DNA of 64,000 nucleotides from Bacteroides acidifaciens (GTDB lineage: Bacteria; Bacteroidota; Bacteroidia; Bacteroidales; Bacteroidaceae): positions 1-64,000 of the forward strand of contig NZ_CAEUHO010000001.1 of assembly GCF_903181435.1 (NCBI RefSeq), given 5' to 3'. The notes beneath the pieces are model-generated. The model was given only the letters and a program-made list of their open reading frames with translations. It did no database searches and was not told the DNA's origin. The position numbers were made by a program, and so were the translations under genes. Positions 41,883-52,000 of the stretch are shown here, in pieces. Within the stretch, counting starts at the first letter, position 1. Each line of letters opens with the position of its first letter.

Positions 41883-43406
41883 TTAAAACGACTTCAACCA
41901 GTCTGAAAGTTGAGACATTAATTCCTCATGGTGTACAAAAGAGCCCAAATTTCCCCATCCATGTCCGGCGCCCCATCCGTTGCTGCTTTGCCAGCTGACT
42001 AATTTTGCAGGTATTCCTTTATTTATCAATGCCTGATAGTAGGCTTTGCCGTTTACGGTGGGAGGAACTTCCGTGTCATCTTCGGTGAATGTAATGAAAG
42101 CACGTGGCGTATCTGTTTTTACCTGTTTTTCGTTAGAATAAAGTTCCATTTGTGCCGTTGAAGGGTTTTTACCCAAGAAGTTTTCACGTGACCATGCATG
42201 TCCTTGGGCTCCCATTGTAATAACCGGATAGAACAGGATCTGGAAGTTGGGATGTGCATCTCCTGTGGAGTGAGTGGCAATAGTTGAAGCTAAGTGTCCT
42301 CCTGCGGAGAATCCCATAATTCCCACATCATCTTTGTTGACATACCATTCCTTCGCATGTTCGCGAACACGTTTGATGGTTGTTTCTGCGTCAGCGATCG
42401 GCAATTGGCAGTTACCTTCGGGAAGTGTATATTTTACCACAATCAAGGCGATTCCCCGTTCGTTGAAGAATGGAGCCCAGCCATTCCCTTCATAATTGTC
42501 TTCCGGTTTGCAATACCCGTATCCACCACCGGGGCATACCACAACGGCCCGTCCCGTAGCAGTGTGGGAGGCAGGTAGAAAAACAAAAGTTTGAGGATTA
42601 TCTAATGTGAACGAACGTGTGGCATAGCTGGGGGCTGTTTCGTTGTCTTTGATATGAAGTAAGAACGCTTTCATAATTTCCTCCGCTATTCTTTTCATTC
42701 CTTTATCATTGGGATGGGCTATAATGAAATCTTTCGTTATCGTATAAGGTTTTCCGTCTAAATCATACAGAATATCTCCCGTAGAAGGGCGAGTGACACC
42801 CACTTGGTCGATTCCTCTAAGGTCTACATAAGGAATTCCATAAGCTGTTGCCGCTTGTTTGATAGCCGCCTCTTTCTCGTCGTCCTTCCAGAAACAGCCG
42901 GTAATAAACACATGCTTCGCTTGTTTTTTGCAATAACTCACCAACCGGCCTATTGCCGTTTTAAAAGCCGTCTTATCTTCTACATTTTCTCCCAAACGAA
43001 TGACTATGACATCTTTGTCTTTACAATGCTGGTCCAGCAATGTATTCAGGTTCATGGACAGATTGCGCTCCCAATCGGCTATGTTTAGTGGAGTCACTTT
43101 TGAGCCGGGACGCTGTTGGCACAACATTCTCTCCAGTTGATGGCAATAGTCGTTCTCTTCTTTCGAAGCTGCCATTCCCCAGGCAGAGAACCATTCGATA
43201 CTTGGGGCGTATTCATGGCGTGTGATGGAATTTCCCAAGCATAATACTTTTAATCCATTGGAGGTATCCTCTTTGTCATCGTCATCGTCTTTATTGTCTG
43301 TGCCTGGAGTCTCCTTTGGCGGTTCGTTTATCAGCGAATCGTTTTTACTGCAACTTTCAGTTAATAAACCGCACAATATAAAAAATAGAAAAATAAATCT
43401 CTTCAT
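41883..43406 (-). CDS. Two-domain esterase: SGNH hydrolase plus alpha/beta hydrolase, lipoprotein
   Basis: 507 residues. Lipoprotein signal (lipobox TESC), then an Asp/Lys-rich linker (about 33-50). The SGNH domain (about 53-255) has S60 in LCLGNSITR, RLGENV and AHPNDKGM. A BD-FAE-type alpha/beta hydrolase (about 265-507) has the oxyanion-region VVCPGGGYGYC, nucleophile S367 in GFSAGGHLAS and a C-terminal Gly-His-Gly (AGHGWG) catalytic-His region. Both domains suit removal of acetyl or other acyl groups from glycans. The SGNH half is nearly the same as the C-terminal domain of the GH36 fusion at 33253. It lies between GH97 and GH3 in the operon. Confidence 0.85.
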   Translation of the reverse strand: MKRFIFLFFILCGLLTESCSKNDSLINEPPKETPGTDNKDDDDDKEDTSNGLKVLCLGNSITRHEYAPSIEWFSAWGMAASKEENDYCHQLERMLCQQRPGSKVTPLNIADWERNLSMNLNTLLDQHCKDKDVIVIRLGENVEDKTAFKTAIGRLVSYCKKQAKHVFITGCFWKDDEKEAAIKQAATAYGIPYVDLRGIDQVGVTRPSTGDILYDLDGKPYTITKDFIIAHPNDKGMKRIAEEIMKAFLLHIKDNETAPSYATRSFTLDNPQTFVFLPASHTATGRAVVVCPGGGYGYCKPEDNYEGNGWAPFFNERGIALIVVKYTLPEGNCQLPIADAETTIKRVREHAKEWYVNKDDVGIMGFSAGGHLASTIATHSTGDAHPNFQILFYPVITMGAQGHAWSRENFLGKNPSTAQMELYSNEKQVKTDTPRAFITFTEDDTEVPPTVNGKAYYQALINKGIPAKLVSWQSSNGWGAGHGWGNLGSFVHHEELMSQLSDWLKSF

Positions 43407-43439
43407 ATACCTTATTTAATTTGTTATTTAAAGTTCAAC

Positions 43440-45500
43440 TTATTTCTTGTAGATACGGGCTGCAAATCCGCCGCCATTCTTCATCTCTATTGATAACTGA
43501 CGGCTATCGGAGATAGTGATGAACTCTCGTTTGTAGCTTGTAGCATCCGTGTTGGCGTTATCGCCGTCTTTGAATATTTCAGCTTCGTATGTGCCTGAAT
43601 CAAGGAAAGAAAGGTCAAGTGTAAGACTGCGCGAATCTGTCCGATTATTCAGTGCACCTACAAACCAGTCTTTACCGTTTTGTCGTGCAATGGATATATA
43701 CTCTCCTAATTTGCTGGTCAGTACCTTTGTCTCATCCCATACGGTGGGGATGGAAGCTAGGAATCGGGCACATTCTTTCTCTTTCTCGTACGTTGTGATG
43801 TTATCCGCCAGCGTACCTAATCCAGAGAAGAATATGATGTAGTCTGCTATTTGTCGGCATCGGGTACCTTTGCTTATCGGACGGTCGTGGTTTACTGTCC
43901 ACTTGCTATGAGAAGCATTACGCATCAGCCCCGCAGTGTAGTCGGTGGGTCCTGCCATACCGCGCAGGAAGGGGAAAGTGACGTCATAAGTTATCCAGTC
44001 GCCATTTCTGCCGCCCTCATATTTCAGATGTTCCTGTCCTTTTACTGCTTCGTATGCAAGTATGTTCGGATAGGCACGGTGCAGTCCGTGGGGAACAGGA
44101 GAACTGTGCAGATTGAGCAGGAGTTTGTATTTAGCTGCCATTTCCGCTATTTTCCATTGCAGGTCAATATATTCTTGGTCGCTACGTTCAAAGAAGTCTA
44201 TTTTTATACCTTTGATACCGTCATTGCTCAGCCTTCTGAATATGTATTCAAACGTGCTGTTGCCTGCCTTCTCCAATACATCGGAGAAGAAAGCCGCTTC
44301 CATCCACACCCATACACCTATGTTACTCTTTCTAGCCTGTTCGATGACATCTTTTAAGCAAGAATCATAAGAGAAATCGTTTTCCCACATATTGATACTT
44401 CCTGCATCGATAGTAATGTAAGGGATACCCATTTCTTTGGCAAAATTGATGTGGTATATATAATTTTCTAAATGGATACCCGGAGTACCTACTCCATCAA
44501 GAGAATAGGCTGTCATCCAGTCCCATGTGCTCATGCCGGGTTTAATCCACGATGTGTCGAACAATTTGCTGCGTGCTGGTGCCAATTTGTATATCATGTC
44601 GTTGTCCAGCAACTGTGACTCCTTGTCCATCACCATGAGGATGCGCCAGGGGAATGTCATGGAACCCTCGCAACTGGCAATATATTTATACCATTCGGAA
44701 GGCCATTTGTATGAACCGTCACGATAGGCACTTCTGACACGTTCCTGTTGATAACCTGCCAAGTGGTTGCCCGGCATTTTGCGAATGAACATACTTGGGT
44801 AGTTTTTGACATTCGCTTCAGCGATACACAAGATTTTCCCTTCGCATTTCACCATCAACGGCAACATAGCCAACTGGCATCCGCCGGAGATTTCCTTGAT
44901 ATCATACTGATAGAAATTCTCGTAGCTGTTGTTTGCGTTTTTCTGCCACGTATCTGTAGCTCCCGGACTAAGAGCGGCTGTCATAGTGAAGCTGGAGGGG
45001 AAACTGAAATCCACTTCTTCCGATAGGACCTTGAAATTCTTTTTCCGCTCTGATTCGAAGTGGTAAGCCATTCCTTCGTTGTAAGCTCTGAACACGATGC
45101 GGAACTCTTCGGAGAAGTGCAATGTCAGTTCATTGTAGATATCATTCACCGATTTGCGGATATAAAACGGCGAATCAATGGTTGTGTTGACCGATTCTTT
45201 GGTAGAACCGATGAAAGTAGAACCTTTTCCCCAGGTTTGTCCGTCGTCCAGTGTCATGGAGACGGGGGATGCGTTTACCACTGTTACACCATTGTGTGAG
45301 ACGGTATACGTGATATTTCCTTCAGTCGAAATTTCCACTTTCAGCCCCCCATCAGGTGACTCTAATGTCGTGTCCTTACCCATAACTACAGGTGGCTGTG
45401 GTTCCGGCTCAATTATTTCATTCTCATTGCTATCTTGGCATGCACCGAAAGTTAGCGACAGAAACAGGAGTCCTAACATTCCAAATTTTCGTTTCATCAT
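43440..45500 (-). CDS. GH97 alpha-glycosidase, lipoprotein
   Basis: 686 residues from the ATG at 45500 (the frame opens earlier, but the signal sequence MMKRKFGMLGLLFLSLTFGAC starts here); lipobox FGAC. GH97 N-terminal beta-sandwich (about 45-310, DTTLESPDGGLKVEIST), catalytic barrel (about 315-590) and C-terminal domain (about 600-686). GIKIDFFERSD around D435 places an Asp where retaining GH97 enzymes (alpha-galactosidase type) have the nucleophile. The inverting SusB-type uses Glu bases instead, so a retaining mechanism is favoured; this is inference. It starts 13 bp after the GH99-like gene. A second GH97 is encoded divergently at 47030. Confidence 0.87.
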   Translation of the reverse strand: MMKRKFGMLGLLFLSLTFGACQDSNENEIIEPEPQPPVVMGKDTTLESPDGGLKVEISTEGNITYTVSHNGVTVVNASPVSMTLDDGQTWGKGSTFIGSTKESVNTTIDSPFYIRKSVNDIYNELTLHFSEEFRIVFRAYNEGMAYHFESERKKNFKVLSEEVDFSFPSSFTMTAALSPGATDTWQKNANNSYENFYQYDIKEISGGCQLAMLPLMVKCEGKILCIAEANVKNYPSMFIRKMPGNHLAGYQQERVRSAYRDGSYKWPSEWYKYIASCEGSMTFPWRILMVMDKESQLLDNDMIYKLAPARSKLFDTSWIKPGMSTWDWMTAYSLDGVGTPGIHLENYIYHINFAKEMGIPYITIDAGSINMWENDFSYDSCLKDVIEQARKSNIGVWVWMEAAFFSDVLEKAGNSTFEYIFRRLSNDGIKGIKIDFFERSDQEYIDLQWKIAEMAAKYKLLLNLHSSPVPHGLHRAYPNILAYEAVKGQEHLKYEGGRNGDWITYDVTFPFLRGMAGPTDYTAGLMRNASHSKWTVNHDRPISKGTRCRQIADYIIFFSGLGTLADNITTYEKEKECARFLASIPTVWDETKVLTSKLGEYISIARQNGKDWFVGALNNRTDSRSLTLDLSFLDSGTYEAEIFKDGDNANTDATSYKREFITISDSRQLSIEMKNGGGFAARIYKK

Positions 45501-45513
45501 AATATAGTACTGA

Positions 45514-46737
45514 TTAGTTTTTATTTCCAAAATTCTCATATTCACCGTTCATCACTCGTTTTACGGCGTTCAGATAACCGAAACCGTTCTTCATATCGGG
45601 CAGGAGATAGCTGCCTTCCACCCATTCGTTCCAAGAGTTGATTGTAATCAGTTTGGGACGTCCAGGGCGTTGGTCTACGTACTCTTTCGTCTTTTGCAAG
45701 AAAGCAGCAAAACTTTCGGGCGAATCGTTATAATGCACGATTTCATCGGCTTTTTTGTTCGGGAACCGGGGGGAATCATCCCAACCGATAGATGCATTCG
45801 GGAAGAAAGGAACTCCGAGCGAATCCAGTGCTTGCGTCCACTGTTCCCGGCGTTGCATGGCTTTTGTTCCCCATGATATATAGTCTTCTTCGAAAGGCCA
45901 TCCCCAGTTGTATTTTGTTACACTGTTGACGCCTACCGTAGCCACCATTTCCATAAATTCGGGGAAGGGGAAACCATCACCGATAAGCTGGAGATGTAAA
46001 TCCGGGAATCCGGCTTTTTTCACCTCTTCTCTGAAGTAATCCATCGCCTTCTTCACTCCTTTGGCATCACCGAAGTTCTCGCGCAATTCGTAGTAACCGA
46101 AAATGGAAAATACCGGGCAACCGTCTATCTTGAAATAGTTTGGCTTGTGGAAATATTGGCGTATCACCCGTTCTACGATGATTTTGAAGTTATCCCAGTC
46201 TACCGTACCGTTCCATAAACGCGATTTGTCATCCTTGTATCGGTGTACATTCCAATAATTGTGTGCCACGTGGTGATTGGCCCACATCAGGTAGAATTTC
46301 ATTTTCTCATTGTTCTTGGCTTTCAGGAATCCGTTGTTGACGGTGCTTTCCAGAAAAGGCTGTCCATCATACCAGTACCAGTCGAAGATAAACATATTGA
46401 TGCCATGGGCGGTTGCCACATCAATCCATTTCTCCATGACTTGTGTGTCATCATCCATTTCATATCCCCACAAAGGTACCTTCGGCTGGTAGTGTCCTTC
46501 GAAACGGGGATTACCTTTTTTGATGACTTCCCATTCACCGATGCCTTCTCCCCATAGAGTGTCTTGTCCCATAGGGTCGTTGTGGCATGACGGCCAGATA
46601 TAAGCTGCCACATAATAGTCATCTTGTTTTTCTGTTTGTCCGTCTACTTTTTGAGTGGACGGGGTACATGAGTAAATTGCTGTCATAGCTGCCGCCATAC
46701 AGAAATTTCTCCATGTGTTTTTTGTGATTGTTCTCAT
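45514..46737 (-). CDS. GH99-like / WbsX-domain protein, lipoprotein
   Basis: 407 residues with lipoprotein signal (lipobox IYSC). The rest is a TIM-barrel-like WbsX (glycosyltransferase WbsX, GH99-like) domain: YYVAAYIWPSCHNDP, INMFIFDWYWYDGQPFLE, FYLMWANHH, ASIGWDDSPR and ITINSWNEWVEGSYLLPD. The last motif holds the conserved Glu residues of the family. Related GH99 and GH71 enzymes are endo-acting alpha-mannanase or glucanase enzymes; the activity here is unproven. It is the first gene of its leftward operon, 63 bp after a phased operator. Confidence 0.8.
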   Translation of the reverse strand: MRTITKNTWRNFCMAAAMTAIYSCTPSTQKVDGQTEKQDDYYVAAYIWPSCHNDPMGQDTLWGEGIGEWEVIKKGNPRFEGHYQPKVPLWGYEMDDDTQVMEKWIDVATAHGINMFIFDWYWYDGQPFLESTVNNGFLKAKNNEKMKFYLMWANHHVAHNYWNVHRYKDDKSRLWNGTVDWDNFKIIVERVIRQYFHKPNYFKIDGCPVFSIFGYYELRENFGDAKGVKKAMDYFREEVKKAGFPDLHLQLIGDGFPFPEFMEMVATVGVNSVTKYNWGWPFEEDYISWGTKAMQRREQWTQALDSLGVPFFPNASIGWDDSPRFPNKKADEIVHYNDSPESFAAFLQKTKEYVDQRPGRPKLITINSWNEWVEGSYLLPDMKNGFGYLNAVKRVMNGEYENFGNKN

Positions 46738-46800
46738 AAGAAATTTGCAATTTTATAAATATAATAATGTGCAAATGTATAAATTGCCTAGGATTATAAA

Positions 46801-46836
46801 GGCTAAAATTTTGCCTATAAAGGCTAAAATTCTGCC
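46801..46836 (-). promoter_or_regulatory. Phased direct-repeat operator of the GH99-like/GH97/esterase/GH3 operon
   Basis: GGCTAAAATTTTGCC (46801-46815) and GGCTAAAATTCTGCC (46822-46836) on the plus strand, 21 bp apart; both copies are identical to the two copies at 38077. On the minus strand a perfect -7 box TACATTTG (46779-46772) begins 22 bp beyond the proximal copy. The gene starts at 46737. Confidence 0.75.
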
Positions 46837-46922
46837 AAACAGATTTGCAGATAAGAGTAGGGGTGGAAGGCTTGTGAAGGGGAATTTTGAGTATAGCTGA
46901 GTATAGCGGAGAATATACAAAA

Positions 46923-46958
46923 GGCAGAATTTTGTCTTTTTTAGGTAAAATAATCGCC
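46923..46958 (+). promoter_or_regulatory. Phased direct-repeat operator of the GH97/SusC/SusD operon
   Basis: GGCAGAATTTTGTC (46923-46936) and GGTAAAATAATCGCC (46944-46958) are the same element in the opposite direction, again 21 bp apart. A TTTG (46984-46987) lies at the same offset as in the other three sites. The GH97 start is at 47030. Confidence 0.7.
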
Positions 46959-47029
46959 TATCTTGCAAATTTAAATATCGTATTTTGCAAACATTAAAAT
47001 TAAGTTATGTTGATGAAAATTTCGATAAA

Positions 47030-48985
47030 ATGAAGAAGATCCTCATTGGAGCGATAGGTGTGCTCATTCAACTTGCAGTCAGCGGTGCTGTCTACGGGAA
47101 AGTACTGAACGTATATTCTCCCGATAGTACTGTAAAAGTCAGCATCGAGCTGAAAGATAAGATTTATTATTCAGTCTTTACCGGTGATGATATATTATTA
47201 GATAGGTGTACGATGGGGATGACCCTTTCCGATGGTACATTGGGAGTAAAACCTGTGCTGAGAAAAGTGCGGAAAGGCACGGTGGATGAAAGCAGGAAGC
47301 GGGAGATTCCCCTGAAAAATGAAACGGTGCGCAATCATTATAATTATTTGCGCATGAATATGGCAGGAGATTATACTGTAGAATTTCGGGTTTTTGATGA
47401 CGGTGTAGCCTATCGTTTCATTACTGATAGAAAAAGTCCGATAGAAGTAGTCGGAGAAGATTTCAATATCAACTTTCCTACTGATTATCGTGCCTGTTTG
47501 GGCGAAGCACATGCTTTCTCCACTTCTTATGAGTCTGTTTACACCTGTATGCAGACGGAAAGTTACCGGACGGATGATATCATGGCTTATTTGCCGGCAT
47601 TGCTTGAAACGCCCGTTGGTTGTAAGATTCTGATATCGGAAGCCGACCTTATCGATTATCCCTGTATGTTTCTGAAAAGTACAGGTAACAATGGAATGTA
47701 TGCCTTGTTTCCCAAATGTCCTGTCCGTTTCGAGGACGATAATGATTACAAATTCAGAATTTTGGAAGAAGCCTCGTATATTGCCCGGACGTCAGGAAAA
47801 AGAAGTTTCCCCTGGCGTTTCTTCGTGATTGCGAAAAACGAAAAGGTATTGGTTGAGAATGAAATGGTATATAAACTCTCAGCACCCTGTGAACTTGCCG
47901 ATTATAGTTGGGTAAAACCTGGTAAATCAAGTTGGGAATGGTGGAATCCCCGTATTTATGATGTAGATTTCAGAGTGGGTGCCAATACGCAGACTTATAA
48001 ATATTATATAGACTTTGCAGCGGAGTTGGGGTTGGAATATACATTGATGGACGGTGCTTGGATGGCAGCCGCCAGTGATCCTTGGACTCCTCATCCGGAA
48101 ATCGATCTGCCGGAAGTTATCCGCTATGCCAAAGAGCATAATGTGAAGATTCTGCTTTGGCTGAGTTGGCTTACAGTAGAAAAACATTTTGACCAATTGT
48201 TCGCCAAGTATGCCGAATGGGGAGTAGCAGGATTAAAGATAGATTTTATGGAACGCAGCGACCAGTGGATGGTGAATTTCTATGAGCGTGTAGCTAAAGA
48301 AGCAGCCAAACACAAACTCGTAATCGATTTCCATGGTTCTTTCAAGCCTGCCGGACTGGAGTGCCGTTACCCCAATGTGCTTTCGTACGAAGGAGTGGTA
48401 GGTATGGAGATGGGCAAGCGTTGCGATCCTGCGAACAGCATTTGGCTGCCTTTCATCCGTAACACTGTAGGACCGATGGATTTTACTCCGGGAGCCATGA
48501 ATAATGTTCATCCAGAAGAAAACCATTTTGATATATGGACGCATGGGAATCCTGCCGCTTCGGGGACACGTGCCTATCAGATGGCACTGTATGTAGTATT
48601 TGAAAGCGGGCTGCAAATGTTGGCGGACAGTCCTACGTTGTATTATCGCGAACGTCCCTGTACGGATTTCATAGCCAGTGTTCCTGTGGTATGGGATGAG
48701 ACGAGAGTTTTGGATGCCAAGTTGGGCGAATATATAGTCATTGCCCGTCGGAGTGGAGATAAGTGGTTCGTGGGGGCTATTACGAATGGTGAGCCGCGTA
48801 CTGTCACGGTCAACCTCGATTTCCTTTCTCCTAATAGGGATTTTCATCTGACCGGCTTTGCCGACGGCATGAATGCCGACCGTTCGGCGATGGATTACAT
48901 AAGGTGGGAGTCAGAGATTCGCTCTACTTCTACATTGACGTTGAAGATGGTTCGCAACGGAGGATATGTGGGAGTGATTGAGTAA
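47030..48985 (+). CDS. GH97 alpha-glycosidase (second copy)
   Basis: 651 residues from the ATG at 47030 (MKKILIGAIGVLIQLAVSGAVYG, a cleavable signal); earlier in-frame codons precede the signal. It has the full GH97 layout: beta-sandwich (about 25-270), barrel (about 275-550) with GLKIDFMERSDQ around D405, and C-terminal domain with DETRVLDAKLGEYIVIARR. The motif region is shared with the GH97 at 43440, so both probably use the same retaining mechanism. The first is lipid-anchored and this one has a simple signal, suggesting surface and periplasmic division of labour. It is the first gene of the rightward SusC/SusD operon. Confidence 0.88.
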   Translation: MKKILIGAIGVLIQLAVSGAVYGKVLNVYSPDSTVKVSIELKDKIYYSVFTGDDILLDRCTMGMTLSDGTLGVKPVLRKVRKGTVDESRKREIPLKNETVRNHYNYLRMNMAGDYTVEFRVFDDGVAYRFITDRKSPIEVVGEDFNINFPTDYRACLGEAHAFSTSYESVYTCMQTESYRTDDIMAYLPALLETPVGCKILISEADLIDYPCMFLKSTGNNGMYALFPKCPVRFEDDNDYKFRILEEASYIARTSGKRSFPWRFFVIAKNEKVLVENEMVYKLSAPCELADYSWVKPGKSSWEWWNPRIYDVDFRVGANTQTYKYYIDFAAELGLEYTLMDGAWMAAASDPWTPHPEIDLPEVIRYAKEHNVKILLWLSWLTVEKHFDQLFAKYAEWGVAGLKIDFMERSDQWMVNFYERVAKEAAKHKLVIDFHGSFKPAGLECRYPNVLSYEGVVGMEMGKRCDPANSIWLPFIRNTVGPMDFTPGAMNNVHPEENHFDIWTHGNPAASGTRAYQMALYVVFESGLQMLADSPTLYYRERPCTDFIASVPVVWDETRVLDAKLGEYIVIARRSGDKWFVGAITNGEPRTVTVNLDFLSPNRDFHLTGFADGMNADRSAMDYIRWESEIRSTSTLTLKMVRNGGYVGVIE

Positions 48986-49097
48986 ATTAATTATTTATCA
49001 AAATATTTTTTCGATCAGATTAAATGACGTGAACCGGACAGGTTTTATATGAAATAAAATGATCAAAAAACTATTGTTAACTTTAATAATTTTCAGT

Positions 49098-52000
49098 ATG
49101 GATTTAAATTCATTGAAAAAGAAGCAAAGAATGGTGGTTGCCTTGCCATTGTTTGCTTGTATTCTCGGCAGTTATCCGTTGGATGCCGTGGCTGAGAATA
49201 GTGGTATTCCTGTGCAAGAGGTTTTGCAAAACAAAGCTCCATTGAAACGCACTTTATATGGAACTGTGATTGATGCTACCAGTGGCGAGTCACTGGTAGG
49301 GGTTAATATCCGCGTTAAAGGTAGTGACCGAGGTACTATTACCGACCTTGATGGTAAATTCAAATTAGAGGTGACTAACAAAACGGAATTGGAATGTTCT
49401 TATATCGGTTATAAGAGCCAGACGGTAATAGTAGGTGATTTGGGCGTTATCCAGATTAAAATGGTGTCGGATAATGAAGTATTGGATGAAGTTGTGATTA
49501 TCGGTGCCGGTACGCAGAAGAAAGTCTCAGTGACAGGTTCTATTGCCAGCGTGAAAGGTACTGTCCTGAAAGCTCCGTCTTCTTCATTGACCAACAACCT
49601 TGCCGGTAAATTGTCTGGTGTGGTTGCAAAAACGAATAGTGGTGAACCGGGAGCAGCTTCCGATTTCTATATTCGTGGTATCAATACGTTCGGTGGCGTA
49701 GCCACACCTTTGATTTTGCTCAATGGAGTGGAAATCTCATCCGGCGACTTGAACACGATTCCGGCAGAAACAATTGAAAGTTTCACCATACTGAAAGATG
49801 CATCTGCAACGGCTATTTATGGTAACCGGGGTGCGAATGGTGTCATGTTGGTGACAACGAAAAGCGGTTCTGAAAATACGAAAGCAACCGTGAACGTGTC
49901 GTTGGAAGCTTCTTATTTCCAGCCAATGAATCGTATTGAGTTTGCAGACGGTCCTACTTACATGCGCAAGTTTAACGAAGCCCGTCAGGCACGTGATTAT
50001 GATGACGTTTATAATGCCGACCAAATTCAATACACTGCAGATGGAATCAATCCGTACGCATATCCAAACGTGGACTGGTATGATACTATATTTAAAAAAG
50101 GAAATTTTAACCAACGTGCTAATGTTAATGTACAGGGGGGTGGTTCAAGAGTTACCTACTTCCTAAGCTTGCAGGCCAACCACGATACAGGTTTGATGAA
50201 TACGCCAAAGAACTATTTCTATGACACTAACTTCAACACGTGGGAATATAATTTTCAGAACAATATCTCCTACAAATTATCCAATACAACAACAGTAGAC
50301 CTGCGTATCATGACACAAATGGGACATCGTAATGGTCCGGAGTATTCTACTGCTGATATGTATAAAAGTGTGATGGCCACCAATCCCGTATCGTTTCCTG
50401 CTGCTTTTCCGGCACAAGAGGGGGACAAAGGTCATATTCGTTTCGGTAATGTAGTATTAATCCCGGGAGTATATGGTGAGAACCCATATGCCAATATGTT
50501 GAAGTCGTTTCAAGAAGTCAATTATAATACAATGAACACTTCTTTGAATGTGGCCCAGAAATTAGATTTCATCACTGAAGGACTGAGCGCGAAGGTATTG
50601 GTTAACTTTAAAAATTATTCATACTCCAAATATAAACGTTCTATCGACCCTTTCTATTATCAGATGAAAGCGAACTCTTTCGATCCGGAAACAAATGAGT
50701 ATGATTTGGAAACATTGAAAACCGGAAAATATTTTATTGAAGAGTCCGATCACAAAAAAGAACAGGATCAGACTTTCTATTTGGATGCACGGTTGGACTG
50801 GAAACGTAGTTTCGGATATCATAACTTTACCGCCATGGCAATGTACATGATGCGTGAATATCGCAATTCCATACTTCCTAATCGTAACCAAGGTTATTCA
50901 GGCCGTATCACTTATGACTATGCCAATAAATATCTTGTAGAGTTCAACTTCGGATATAACGGTTCCGAACGTCTGGCTTCAGGCACACGATTCGAGTTTT
51001 TCCCTGCCGTGTCTCTCGGATGGGTGGTAAGTAACGAAGATTTCTGGGAACCGGTTTCAAAGACTATCAATCATTTGAAAGTTAGAGGTTCTTACGGTTT
51101 GGTTGGTAGCGACCAGTTCCACAAGGATGCTCCTCACTTCCTCTATTACAATCAGATTAATTTCTCTCCTAATGCTGATGCAAAAGAGTTTCACGACAAG
51201 AAATTAATATACTCTACCGGTATGCCGGGTAGTACGATTGTCCGTGAAGGACCTGAATTCAAAACTCTTGCCATACAGAATGCGGGTTGGGAGCGTGTGA
51301 AGAAACTAAATGTCGGAGTTGACATTTCATTTTTCGATCAAGTGAATCTTACGTTTGATTATTTTTATGACCACCGTGACCGAATTCTGATGAAGCGTGC
51401 TTCTTTCCCCAGCTTATTGGGATATGGAGGGTATGCGCCTTGGAGTAATATCGGTGAAGTAATCAACAAAGGTGTGGAAATAAGCCTGAATTGGAATAAA
51501 CAATTCGGTAAGAACTGGTTTGTTGATTTCCGCGGAAACTTTACTTTCAACCGTAATAAATATGAATATGCCGACGAACCGGACTATCCGTATGTATGGC
51601 AGACGAAAACTGGCAAACCGTTGAATACACTAACCGGATATTTAGCCGACGGTTTATTCAGCAGTCAGGAAGAGATAGACAACTGGGCTGACCAGTCACA
51701 ATTGGGAGGTAACAACCTGCGTCCGGGTGATATCAAGTATCGGGATATTAACGGTGACGGACAAATCACGGAACAAGACCAAGTAATGCTTTCTCCCTAT
51801 GCAGACATTCCCAATATTCAATACGGTTTTGGCTTAAATCTAACTTATAAGAAGTTTGATTTTGGCGTATTCTTCAATGGTTCTGCCAAACGTAAGATTA
51901 TGATTAATGAGGGATATGCTCCTTTCCAAAGCGGAGGAGGTGACGGACATTCGGGGCAAACTCTGCCGACCAACTTGATGCAATGGATTGCCGATGGGCA

